A model generated the notes under the pieces. The model was not told the origin of the DNA, searched no databases, and was given only the letters and a program-made list of their open reading frames with translations. This document shows, piece by piece, positions 54,866-64,000 of a DNA stretch of 64,000 nt. The translations under genes were made by a program, and so were the position numbers. Source of the DNA: Isoetes taiwanensis (taxonomy: Eukaryota; Streptophyta; Lycopodiopsida; Isoetales; Isoetaceae); assembly GCA_021234155.1 (NCBI GenBank), contig JAJEKV010000003.1, forward strand, positions 14,244,386-14,308,385, in the 5' to 3' direction. Every line of letters starts with the position of its first letter. Within the stretch, counting starts at the first letter, position 1.

Positions 54866-55249
54866 TCAAGCCACCGTATTAGCTCGTTCCACCTCCCTGC
54901 GGTCATCCTCCCTGGCCTTGAAGTTCCGGATACGGTCAGCCTCTGTTCGTATGGCCTCCTCCGCATAGTGTTCCTCACATTCAGGAGGATAAAATTTAAT
55001 CATCATGACCAAATCAGGTTGCTCGGCCATGGTATAAGGAAACTGTCGGAGATTCAACTTAATCAAAAACTGCTCCGAGTAATGATATATTGGATAGGGT
55101 ATCCTAGCCTCGTCAGCAAATCGGAGTACCAGCTCATCCAGAAGTATATCAATCAAGGCACTGTCGGTAGCCATATGTTGTGCGATTAAGGCATAAATCT
55201 GGGCTATGGTGAGGGCAGCGGGGTCCATGGTACTCTTGGTGGTGGCCAT
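54866..55249 (-). pseudogene. 127-codon region upstream of the H3-like part, family unknown
   Basis: Reads MATTKSTMDPAALTIAQIYA at the start, then mixed helical sequence, ending EEAIRTEADRIRNFKAREDD. The end resembles the charged stretch that opens the H3-like protein next door (YHAELLRRIVERRYAEVEAD), and both lie in the same register, so the two may be a domain duplication within one former gene. Family unknown. Part of the broken 5' block. Confidence 0.5.
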
Positions 55250-55865
55250 AACTATGGCGCTGGGGTCTAGGGCGGCAGGAAGTGAGGCGCTTGCGATTAG
55301 GAAGACGATAGGGGAGGCGCTAGGGGTAGAGGAGGCGGTAGAGAAAAAACAAGATGGAAGAGCAGGGTCGGGTCTGGTAGCTATGGCGGACGTCAGACCT
55401 AGCGGGCGGAGGCGCTGTAAAACAGGGGAGGAGTAAAAAAAATTAACGGCCGCCTAACCTTTAAATTTTAAAAATTTTCTTGTTAATTTTTTTTTTTAAA
55501 TATTTATACGACGGAAATACGTGCGATTATACGGTCGGGCGCCGACGGCATTATAAGCGGCTTCGGGGCCCCTCCTTGACCCTTTTCCGCCTGATGATGA
55601 CCCTCCTAGGGTATTTGGGGTATGCCCGATACATTGGAACCACTTTCACCTTCATCTGAACTACCCACAAAAAGTTATGGTCCCCTCAAACTTGGGTCCT
55701 CCAGTCGCCCTAAACTTCTTAAGACTTACTAATGTATTACATCAACCTAGCACAAAACCAAACATCAAAGAGTTAAACATCCCCACTAATTTAAACTCCC
55801 ACCTAACTACCGAACTAACGAGTTAGGGTTTGGTCAGTGCTATGATTTCAGGCAACTAAAATCAC
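55250..55865 (-). other. Leader between chromovirus primer site and the 5' block
   Basis: No coding sequence recognised. At 55490-55560 a TACGACGGAAATACGTGCG / TTATACGGTCGGGCGCC stretch resembles in style the ATACG-rich borders of the 10.7-kb element (40.9 and 51.5 kb). It could mark another element border, in which case the H3 block would be a separate insertion. Confidence 0.4.
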
Positions 55866-55878
55866 GGCTCTGATATCA
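55866..55878 (-). other. Primer-binding site of the chromovirus
   Basis: On the minus strand TGATATCAGAGCC lies one base inside the 5' LTR end and is one base off the initiator-Met-type primer site TGGTATCAGAGCC. It fixes the element's orientation as minus. Confidence 0.85.
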
Positions 55879-55879
55879 C

Positions 55880-57460
55880 TGTGACGCTCCCAGAATATAT
55901 ACAACGCTCGGGCGTATATATACGGGGACTTTCCCCTGCCATGGCAACCATCTCGCCATGAGCAGGGCCCTCCGTCTAACTCGGGCCATCTGTGGAAAGA
56001 TGCTCGAGTGAAGGACACAGAGGGGTCATTCGGCCCACGCCTTCAATGGGGATCCTATGTCGCGGAAGCGTGAATACAAGGTTAGCATACAGCATAATCA
56101 TATCATAAATACCACCACAAAGGGTGGCATAATCATATCATAAATACCACCCCAAACCCATGGTTCTACCCCGGCTCAGACTCCAGTGAGGATCGACTGA
56201 CGGCTAGGTCTCAAGAGATCAGCAGACCAAATCTTGGCATGGTGTTGGCTGGCATAGAACATCGGCTAGGGTTGTCCACTCCATCCGCCCCTCCTGTACA
56301 CACTTTGCAGATGAGTCGAATCATGCTATGGCATCACTATAGCCTTCCGGAGACGCAGACTCATGGTATCACCCTTCGAGCCTACTCCAGGTTTCATGAA
56401 GACCTGTCCGATGAGGCAGGTCGGGGAAGCGTCCCCTTCTAGGATCACAACGGTTCCATGGGTGAGCTAGAGAATACGCGTGCGCATCGGCGACCCGTGA
56501 TCCGTGCAGACTTACTCCCCTAAATCTATACAAAGTGCAGGGGTGCCCCATCACGGGTCACACCTCTGCACCCGTGGAGTGTCGACCCATACCCGCCCCA
56601 CGTGGCCAGGCTATCGCCTAGCCCACCTCATCAGGGAGTCCCGGGGAGCCTTGTATGTTAGTGCAAGACTCCACCCCCACTTCACCACCTGCGTCCCTTC
56701 TCCTCGGGTGCTAAGCAATTCCATCCATCCACAACTGGTCTCTTGTGCACAGTGCCGCAACTAATGGGAATAATCTGAGGGGGCTCTATCTAGGAGCATA
56801 CTACAATACATGGGCTCGGAGGTCTCTACCCCCCCTTAATCCCTTTCACGGAAGTCGACAGAGATACTTTCATAGATTCATATCCTTACTAACAAAACAT
56901 AATCCATAATTGAAATGTAATTCTAAATATCAAAGAAGGGCTAATCCTAACAAAGATAACCAGAGAAGACTAACTGAGTCACTATCCTAGAAGCTCAAGC
57001 TAGACTACCCACTAACCCGAGTTTCTGCTAGAACCGTTATCATTGGGCACCTCCATCTTTCAAAGAACTTGGGTGTTCAAAGAATGGTTTTCAAAGAACT
57101 TGGGTCTTCAAAGAATGACTTCATGAACTTGGGTGTTCAAAGAACAAATTGAAAGAACTTGGGCCAAATGCTCCTCCTCTGCTCGATTTGGGGTCAAATG
57201 GGATAGGGACCCAATTTGATGCCCCAAGTTAGCATTACCCTGCTGGCCAATCGAGTTTGGCCATGTGGCACCTTCCTAATTAATCATTTATCCTAATTAA
57301 GTCAATTAGATATTAATTCCTTAATAATTAATTTAGCATAGCTAAATTAATCCCTTTTAGGTCAACCCCCTAGGTTAAAATATCCCATGGTGGCGTACCT
57401 TTACTGGGTGACGTGTCAGTATGTTTATACGTATACCGTATAAATACTTGGAACGTCACA
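55880..57460 (-). repeat. 5' LTR (right) of the chromovirus
   Basis: Ends TGTGACGCTCCC...GGAACGTCACA, so the outer 7 bp (TGTGACG/CGTCACA) form the short inverted terminal repeat of the LTR. Aligns to 29869-31457 along its whole length. Many differences between the two LTRs are 1-5-nt gaps, concentrated in the GC-rich first half. ~30-bp AACTTGGGTGTTCAAAGAA units occur at 57065-57160. Confidence 0.9.
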
Positions 57461-57465
57461 TCTTC

Positions 57466-57710
57466 CTACATTGATGATGAGCCTAGCCTTGATCTACAGC
57501 ATTTTCCTTAGCTCTTGCTTGATCATATCATTAGGAGGAGTTCCTGTAACACCAGTGGTTGGTAGCTTGTTCTTATACAGTCTTGCGGAGTAGCTTGACT
57601 TGGTGGCATTTCTTCTAGTTGGTCCGGTTGGGTGGTAAATCGAGTACGCTATGGTGTTTTACTTTCTAATAAGTTGATGAATTTGCAGGAAGAATAGAGC
57701 ATTCGTAACA
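57466..57710 (+). repeat. Right LTR of the TRIM/LARD-like element, last part
   Basis: CTACATTGATGATGAGCCTA to GAGCATTCGTAACA matches 21311-21560 closely; a ~10-bp gap (GGTGGCTAGAAAGAGC vs GGTAGC) is the main difference. It is followed by the GATCG duplication at 57711-57715. Confidence 0.88.
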
Positions 57711-57715
57711 GATCG

Positions 57716-59930
57716 TTTCTTAGGCGATTACGAAAGGGCAGGGTGCAGATCCAGCGTTACTAACTATAAGGACCCTGAAAGCCTTTGTTATGAGATTAGA
57801 GATGGCAAATATTAGAACACCCCTGTTTTGAGCTCTGGCTGAATATCAGAGATGCCCTCCCTGCTCGGCCAAAAGAATTTAAGTCATCATAATACTCTGT
57901 TGCCATCTAGCTCACGATTTTCTAATTTGGCGTTGTTTTTCTTCCATATCTAGCAACTTTTTCTGTTGTGGAGCTCTCAAGCTTTGGATTCGCCGGAGTA
58001 GGATATCTTGCTTCCTATAGAAGCGGACTTCTTTGACATTTCTTCTATTTCTATGTGCATTGCTGCATACAGGCAATCCTTTTTCTTTCCCCTTGGATGA
58101 AGAAAATTCGTCTCTTATTAGATGCATTGGAATAGAATGGTTCATCTTCTCTTGAGATGAAATTTCATATGACACAGTAGATTTCACCGTGAATCTGTAC
58201 AAAAAACTCTGTGATCTCTGTTTTTAGGCCTACGGAAAATACGCTCTATTTTCTTCAATCTTTGAACTCACCTTTACATCCAATTGAAAAGGATAAGACA
58301 TAAATTTACAAACCATCCCATGGCGTCGAAATTAGAGCCATGAATTGCGACAATATTTGGCGACGCCATGGCAAAAAGGGGAGCATGAAGCTGCAAAATG
58401 GATTGTTGGAATGAGGATCATGTCTAAAGCAGAAAAAAGAAGCTATTTTAATCTAGGATCTGAGCAGAGTAAAATAGAAGATTTTGCCTGGTTGTTGTAG
58501 TTGCCGCTGGATTTCTGGCTCCAAATCTGCTATGTTGCCTAGTTGATGTACTTGGTGCTGATTCAGATTCCATCCTCATTTTGCCTTTTTCTGGCTGGCC
58601 GATTTGTGGCCGTATGAATGATTTGCCCCACAGAGGTCCGTTTCGAGCTTGTTTCAGAGCTCGGCCATGGCTCCCTCCTCATCATCCGCCCAATTCATGG
58701 AACTGGATTGATCGCTTGCTTCCAATCTAAATTTTTCTGCCCATGAGCCACCCGCACACCATTTCCATGGCTTACTCTGATGTGCTGAATTCCTTTTGCA
58801 AGCCTTTGCCTGGGGGCTTGTGGGTCATTGCAGTTGACCCTGTATCACAGAGATTGTATTTTTGGGATTGACAACGTTGTTGGTGCTCTCCGTAATTCCT
58901 AAAAGATACAAATTACAACGGAAACCTGGTCATATTTTTATGTTGATTCTTGCTGAGCTGTATGATAGAGCCGTGGTTGCAGTTTTTTTGGGACTCTCTA
59001 TAGATAATGTGGATTCCCAACATCGAATTCCACCTTATGAGGTACAAAATTCATGTGACCAACTCTGTACCCGTTGTTATTACAGATATAACCCACGTTA
59101 GTTTGTCGTTACAGATCACCTCTTTGTCACTCTCATTCATCAATTGGGTTGCAATATTCATACTGCGGCTAATTGAAATGAAAACTTATGTCTTTATCCA
59201 TTCTTAAGTTGTTAGTTTCCTTCTTTCCATTTTCGAATTGCTAAAGACTAGGCTCCAGCATCCATTGTTTTCGGATCTATCGTAACGCAACCGATATTTG
59301 TTGCCATGTCATCAAGCAATCTAGAAATATTAATATGTTGACATTCATAGAATGCAGAATCCTGGATAATGATCTTCAACATTTTGGTCCCCTGATCTCT
59401 GAAATAGGATCTCACAAACTATCGATAGTTGCTATAAAATTTGCATTTTAGATGAGTCTTTGCTTTCTATCTTCTGCCTAGGATTTTGCTCGAAAAGAAC
59501 ATACTAGGTAGCACATGATTGTATCTTCTTTCATATTTGTGTATTCCATCGGAAGGTTGAGGTTGCTTATCAAGTTCCACAATTGGGTAATAATAGGTTC
59601 ATAGGTCATAGTTTCTAAAACTCTTAAAAATCCAATGCACCATCCCATTCAAACTAGCTCATTTAGGGGTTTAAATGTTCTTGCCTATTACTATTAGACT
59701 GGCATTTAACTTACTAATCAGCAGATTATTTACTCGGAACATTTCATCTTGAAATCACACCAAGTTTGTAAAGAGAAATGTTCGCAGCGGCCTCGGCCGC
59801 CGCGATAAATTGCTTGTAACTAATAACTTGTCTATTATATGTTTTCCTCAACAAAAAATAGATTCCAAGCCTAAAACAACCCAGGCCTCTTGTTGCGCTT
59901 TTTTTCTTTTCTTTTTTTTCTTTTTTTTTT
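57716..59930. other. Intergenic, no gene seen
   Basis: Right flank of the nested stack. Frames at 57912-58202 (minus; Lys/Arg/Gln-rich) and 58862-59207 (plus) have no recognisable domain. No element ends seen. Confidence 0.5.
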
Positions 59931-60110
59931 GGCTCAACCATTACTAATACTTACCCATAATTAAGTTCATCCATAATATTTACCAATATTAAAGTTCAAC
60001 CTTTACCAATATTTACCATGAGATTATTGTTTTTTTTTAATATTACCAATATTTTTATTCAAGTTCAACATTACTAAATATTTATGCAACATTCTTACTT
60101 TTAAAACGTT
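59930..60110 (+). repeat. Second copy of the ACCAATATTTA/AAGTTCAACC repeat
   Basis: CAACCATTACTAATACTTACC, AATATTTACCAATATTAAAG, TTCAACCTTTACCAATATTTACC and ACCATGAG match the array at 16.06-16.37 kb, including the neighbouring CTTTTTTTCTTTT run and the ACCATGAGTT/ACCATGAGAT end. So this is a dispersed family, not a local array. Confidence 0.75.
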
Positions 60111-60237
60111 AGTATTTTCGAAGATTAGTATTTTTATTAGCCCATATGACATTTTTTTAATTTTTTGGTAATGTTTTTTTAATATCCGCTTTTTCTTTCT
60201 ACCTATATTTGAAGTTTGAAATTTGGTACCCATCTTT

Positions 60238-60283
60238 GAGCTGGAGATCCGTTGTACCAGTTTGAGCTGGAGATCCACTGCCA
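60238..60283 (+). repeat. ~26-bp tandem duplication
   Basis: GAGCTGGAGATCCGTTGTACC followed by GAGCTGGAGATCCACTGCC, period about 26 bp. Confidence 0.75.
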
Positions 60284-60299
60284 TAACCATAGCTCCGAA

Positions 60300-61800
60300 A
60301 CCCTATTCTTGATCTTGTGTTTTCGACAAAGAAAGATCAATCTTTATAGCCTCATCCAGTGCTCTGTGCTTCGGAGCCAAATCCGATTGCCATAATGGCT
60401 GGATAACGGCATGCTGAAGACATGTTGCCATGTCAAGCAAAACCAATTTTCGGTGTAGTCGACCATCGCCGAGATTGGGATTGGCTATCTATATCAAAAT
60501 TTAAGCAAGTTGCAAGTAGTGCAGGGGAGGGTTTACTGGAATGGATACAAGCCTATGGGGATTCAAAAAAGCTGCACGATAAATAAACAAGGAAGCTTTC
60601 AGATCTTAGCGTTATGGCGGATTCCAAGGTCAACGTACGACTTGCCTGGCTTCTAAGCTTCAAAGGAAAAAAAAATCAGATAAGCCTCCTTGCCTTACAG
60701 GCCTGGCTTGAAGGCAGATCTCCCTGTTACAACGGATCTAAGATCCTGCTGCCTTTCTCGTTCTTCAACAAGAACACTAAAGATTGGAGGTCTTTCCGGT
60801 AGGAAGGCCATATATATCATCCGAGATGTGGTTAATCCGGCCACCCATTATCAATGAAGAACCACGCAGTTTTAAGCCCAAACACCAACGATTTTGCCCA
60901 TTTTTTGATCGATTCTGCTCTATTTCGCCTCAAATCTCTTTCTCTCTTCATCAATCTAGCATAAAAGAGGCATACAAAGCGATTGGCATGCTTTTTAAAT
61001 CGGATCAAACCGCCCACGGAACAGCAAGAGCGATCTGATCAAAATTTCTGCCCCCGTCGCACAGTTACTACACCTGATTTTTTGTCCGGATTAACAACTT
61101 GGCTGATATCGGATGTCCGGATTAACTACCCTGGCTGATACCGGATGTCCATACTCACCACGCAATTTTGTCTGGAAAAACCACTTCTCGGATGATATAT
61201 ATAGAGTTCCTTTCCCGCAGCCAAATCTCCTTGTTCCAACAGATCCAAGAGGTGGAGGCCTGTTCTGCTCTTTCTTCTGTTTGTTAATGCAAAAGCAGCG
61301 GAGTCAGCGGAATCAAGCACCAGTTTCCAACCAAATCTATGCAAAAGGCTGTATTTGCAATAAATTTCTCAGCTAAATCAGTTGTCTCGACCTCTGGTAG
61401 ATGTGCAAAAGAGCACAATTTGGAAGCCATCAGAAAGTCGATCTGCTATTCTGTCGTGATGCAATCATATGGTGCTGCAATTTTTAAAAATATAGAAAAG
61501 AATGGATGTGATGCTTCCTTGATTATAGGGCATGATCAGAAAAAGCTTCAAATTATTGAAGAACCAGATCTGGAATGTGGATTCCATCGATTTGAAATGA
61601 GATCCCTCTGAGCAGGTTGGAGGCTTCCAGATTAAAATGATGCTCGAGTTCCGCTGAATCTATGCCTTGCAACGCCTTATCCTTCTCTACTGGCTTCCCC
61701 TCCGTAGTTAGGGTCTGGTCATCAGCTTCTCCTCCAATTTAGAACCACCGCCGCTTCCTCCATCACGTAAAACCTTTATCAATTTATCAAGTCTTATCTT
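60300..61800. other. Intergenic, no supported gene
   Basis: Plus frames at 60614-60802, 60784-61038 and 61339-61611 are open but show no domain. At 61070-61155 a ~37-bp unit (TTGGCTGATATCGGATGTCCG / CTGGCTGATACCGGATGTCCA) is tandemly repeated. CAGATCTCCCTGTTACAACG (about 60716) and CAAATCTCCTTGTTCCAACA (about 61221) look like a diverged pair. Confidence 0.4.
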
Positions 61801-61859
61801 ATCTATTTGGGTTTGTCGCTCACTTGTCCTTTTTTTTTCAAGATCTTCAGCTCAAGCCT

Positions 61860-62686
61860 TCCTGATCCCCCAAAGTCGACTTGAGCAGTAGGACTCTTGC
61901 CCGCATCGCATCGTTAACTCTGTCTTTGGCCGTCCTTTGAAGTCATAATTGATGCCTATGCCAACTTCCTCCTTGGCTCTTCCTCCTCAATAGCCTTTGC
62001 CCTTCTTTCCATCTCGTCCTCTCTATCTTGCTTACTAACATCAATGGGGTCGTTCAACAGATCTTGTCTAATGCTTCTTAGCTCATTATAGAGGTCATTT
62101 TTCTCCTTTCTAAATATAGTAGCACGACCCCTGCCTCATGACTTTGTCCACTTTTTCATAGTTTGTACCTTTTGTACCCATCTTTTCATGCTAGGTAAGG
62201 ATGTTTGAGGCAACGCGACAAGAAACAACTTGAATGCGTCTACAAAACTCTGCTTGGTTAGGTAGCTTGTATTAAACTTGAAGGGCAAACATCCTTTCTC
62301 TTGTACCTCTCGTAGGGATTCGAATGTCAGTACTTGTGGAATATGATCTGAATGGGAGAAGCACAAATCTGCCTCTACAAAGCATCGATCTAACTAGTTG
62401 TTCTATTAGCAACATAAAAATGGTCAAGGAGGCAGTAGACCCAATTCTGACCTTTCTACTTATTGGATCAGGAGTAAAGAGCATTAGATAGGGGTATAGT
62501 CACCCGATATCATTTAGTGCCTTTTCTTGAAGCTAGAGGTTATGGATGACCCCTAACTTTTGGTCCCAAATATCCATCATGTTAAAGTCCTCTACCAGCA
62601 CCCAGTGGTTTGCTAGTTGCCTCATGGCCCAACTATTAATTTCACCCCATAACATGGTTCTTCCAGCAGGGTTGTTGGAGGCATAG
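61860..62686 (-). mobile_element. LINE D: endonuclease-domain fragment
   Basis: On the minus strand: YASNNPAGRTMLWGEINSWA, HWVLVEDFNMMDIWDQK (the GDFN block of APE-type endonucleases with Gly replaced), a SRK.RIGS...DHFYVA trace (the SRLDRFYVS block), then LCFSHSDHIPQVLTF (the SDHxP block). It continues into the linker CLPFKFNTSYLTKQSFVDAF and a charged helix (LYNELRSIRQDLLNDP) that normally precedes the RT. Pieces are in all three frames, so it is dead. No RT follows, and the right side is cut by an LTR element at 62687. Confidence 0.82.
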
Positions 62687-63015
62687 TGTTATAGTTTCTG
62701 TAAGCTGTGAGACCGCCTAGGAGCGGTAGTTAGGAAATTGGTCTAGGAAGTGCCATTGGGTGGCATGGGAACGTCGGAAACGTTCAAAAGGCTAATTACC
62801 ACCTAGGGACAGTATTGTGGAATTTTATAACGGCAAAAGTTTCGTATAATAAAGTGCCTTTTTAAATAAATGTTAATGAAGTGCCTTTACTTTATATGAA
62901 CCATTGAAATTGGTGGTCCGCGTGGCGGAACCCCATTGGTTGAGTTATTCCAAAGGAATTTTCCCTTTGCATGATAATGCGCAGTTCGGGACTGCCAAAT
63001 CTGCATCAGCGGGCT

Positions 63016-63386
63016 GAATCCTACTCCAGGAAGTGGTAAACCCGGACACATGTCCGGGTTTACCACTGGTGCTCAGTTTCAAGCTCAAGAACAACGGTTT
63101 CTGCATGTTTTTTCACTGATCTTGCTTGATCCATGCTCAAATCTCTTGCTCTTTTGATAGAATGAGGTTTTTAGGGGCTGCCAAGGTGATTTCAATGGTG
63201 TTTGAATCGGATTGAACCGTTCAGTAAGCTGATTGCAAGCTCTATTCAAAGATTGGCATGCCAAAACACAGTCCCACGCTCAGTTCACCGCGTGGTTATC
63301 CGAGCCAAAAAAAAGTGGTTAACCCGGACATGACAGTGGTTAACCCGGACATGTGTCCAGGTTTACCACTTCCCGGAGTAGGAATA
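63016..63386. repeat. Inverted repeat of ~35-bp arms within the LTR
   Basis: AATCCTACTCCAGGAAGTGG...CCCGGACACATG (63018-63052) pairs with CATGTGTCCAGG...CCACTTCCCGGAGTAGGAAT (63348-63383). The enclosed ~295 bp may be a foldback element inserted in the LTR; no clear flanking duplication was found. Confidence 0.75.
63032..63067. repeat. 36-bp palindrome AGTGGTAAACCCGGACA...
   Basis: AGTGGTAAACCCGGACA (63032-63048), CA, then TGTCCGGGTTTACCACT (63051-63067): 17-bp perfect arms with a 2-nt centre. Partial copies follow at 63317-63370 (GTGGTTAACCCGGACATG twice). Confidence 0.92.
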
Positions 63387-63469
63387 CGGCGCTCCGCAAA
63401 AGGCTGGATATTTCGAGCTGAGAGAAAGGTTGGAGCCTTAATATCTCCTAAGCTTAGATTTCAGATCCT

Positions 63470-63476
63470 TATATAA
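63470..63476 (+). promoter_or_regulatory. TATA box of the LTR promoter
   Basis: CCTTATATAAGGGCG context inside the LTR, about 360 bp before its end, a usual U3/R arrangement. Confidence 0.6.
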
Positions 63477-63828
63477 GGGCGTCCTTGAAAAGCACAACGA
63501 TTTGGAGAGCTTTTTGGAGAAGTTCAGTTTCTTGATAAGAATCCCTGATTCTGTATTCTTTGAACTTGAGATCTTCTTCTTGATTGCCCAGAGGCAATTT
63601 CGACCTATTTGGGTTTATTTCCAAACTAACCATCTATTGTTTCTTGTGATTGCTTTTGTGATTGAGCAATACTGCCATTGCAGTATTAAGTTCTTGAGAT
63701 AGAACTTGTTGAAGCTAGGCTTCAAGCTAATCCTAGGGGTTGGTAAGAGGTTGTGCGCGGGGAGTTCTGGGAACTCAAGGCCGCGGCGAACTAGATAGCA
63801 CAACTAATCCTACTTTTTGTAGGTGACA

Positions 63829-64000
63829 ATTTGGTATTAGAGCCAAGTTTGCAGTCTTCTGTTCTGATCCTTTATGGCAACTACCTAGTATTATGTAGGG
63901 ATTTGAATTAAGGCTGAGCCTAAAAGCAGACAGGATTTCCAATGGAGGTATGGATGAGCATCTCAGAAATCATCACGGAACAGCAAAGAGGAGTTATTAG
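63829..64000 (+). mobile_element. Primer site and start of the interior of the right-hand LTR element
   Basis: TTGGTATTAGAGCC at 63831-63844, one base off the initiator-Met-type primer site (TGGTATCAGAGCC). The following ~155 bp reach the window end without a recognisable gag start. Confidence 0.7.

Larger units (their letters stand above)
29869..57460 (-). mobile_element. Ty3/gypsy chromovirus, 27.6 kb including nested insertions; fossil
   Basis: Two ~1.58-kb LTRs (29869-31457 and 55880-57460) bound a minus-strand interior with gag, protease, RT, RNase H, integrase and a C-terminal chromodomain, the order of plant chromoviruses. Primer site 55866-55878 lies inside the right (5') LTR, and the purine tract 31458-31470 lies inside the left (3') LTR. 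The 5-bp TCTTC at 29864-29868 and 57461-57465 is the target-site duplication, inside the right LTR of the TRIM/LARD element. Two large insertions sit in it (34529-38330 and about 40898-51584), plus a block of unusual coding regions between the 5' LTR and gag. The copy is broken several times over. LTR divergence points to a moderately old insertion. Confidence 0.9.
20839..57710 (+). mobile_element. Short non-coding LTR element (TRIM/LARD-like), split by nested insertions
   Basis: Left LTR 20839-21560, primer site 21563-21574 (TGGTATCAGAGC, complementary to initiator-Met tRNA), non-coding interior 21575-22635, and a purine tract (GAGAAGGAAAGGAA) just before the right LTR. The right LTR begins at 22636 and is split into 22636-23030, 29822-29868 and 57466-57710 by a CACTA element and a chromovirus. 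The 5-bp GATCG at 20834-20838 and 57711-57715 is the target-site duplication. Removing the insertions leaves about 2.5 kb. No gag or pol is present, so it depended on another element for movement. The LTRs differ noticeably, so it is old, and oldest in this stack. Confidence 0.82.
62687..63828 (+). repeat. 5' LTR of an LTR retrotransposon running off the window
   Basis: Starts TGTTATAGTTTCTG at 62687, inside LINE D, and ends GGTGACA at 63828, two bases before a primer site. TATATAA at 63470-63476 is a good TATA box, which puts the transcript start near 63500. Contains a 36-bp palindrome and a wider inverted repeat. The rest of the element lies beyond the window, so family and state are unknown. 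GCATAG precedes the LTR and would contain the target duplication. Confidence 0.75.

Noticed and set aside
54165-54968. Two ~190-codon plus-strand frames over the H3-like region
   Set aside because: They are antisense to the H3 fold. Their hydrophobic look comes from the complement of Arg/Glu-rich codons.
57912-58202. 96-codon Lys/Arg/Gln-rich minus frame as a host gene
   Set aside because: No recognisable motif, no splice sites or start context that stand out, and flanking sequence is ordinary intergenic.

Overview
The window looks like nuclear DNA of a land plant with a large, repeat-rich genome. Evidence: pentatricopeptide (PPR) and NRAMP-like coding fragments, introns with GT-AG borders, CACTA, PIF/Harbinger and BED/DUF659-type hAT DNA transposons, plant-type LINEs, a chromodomain Ty3/gypsy element (chromovirus), and LTR elements primed by initiator-Met tRNA (TGGTATCAGAGC). 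I cannot fix the species. The LINE type and overall style would fit a fern, lycophyte or bryophyte at least as well as a flowering plant; that is inference. No rRNA, tRNA or CRISPR was seen.

Left part (1-20.8 kb): mostly old repeats. A decayed LINE (1.0-3.3 kb, minus) is followed by a ~0.93 kb element with G-rich terminal inverted repeats that contains an intron and a 64-codon secreted-peptide frame. Next come a broken PIF/Harbinger transposase with a 195-bp CACTA MITE inside it, a GC-rich SF1-helicase-like scrap, PPR and NRAMP pseudogene fragments, one plausible intact small host gene (12.8-13.4 kb, minus, with a 5'-UTR intron), a palindromic minisatellite and two further LINE fragments.

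Central part (20.8-57.7 kb): a nested stack readable through target-site duplications. The outermost layer is a short non-coding TRIM/LARD-like LTR element (TSD GATCG). Its right LTR was hit by a 6.8-kb non-autonomous CACTA element (TSD AGA) and by a 27.6-kb minus-strand chromovirus (TSD TCTTC, LTRs ~1.58 kb). The chromovirus carries a 3.8-kb hAT-like non-autonomous element in its RT region and a 10.7-kb element (40.9-51.6 kb). The latter holds a decayed BED/DUF659 hAT transposase, a protein-kinase-like gene and a RING-like stretch, with TTCGCGTAAGCGAA-type palindromes at both ends.

The most unusual content is at 51.6-55.25 kb, between the chromovirus 5' LTR and gag and on the same strand. 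It is a block of unfamiliar coding regions, one of which ends in a clear, canonical-type histone H3 fold behind a long coiled-coil-like N-terminal extension. Whether this block is cargo of the chromovirus or of a further insertion is unresolved.

Right part (57.7-64 kb): unremarkable intergenic sequence, a LINE endonuclease fragment (61.8-62.7 kb, minus), and the 5' LTR and primer site of another LTR element running off the window.
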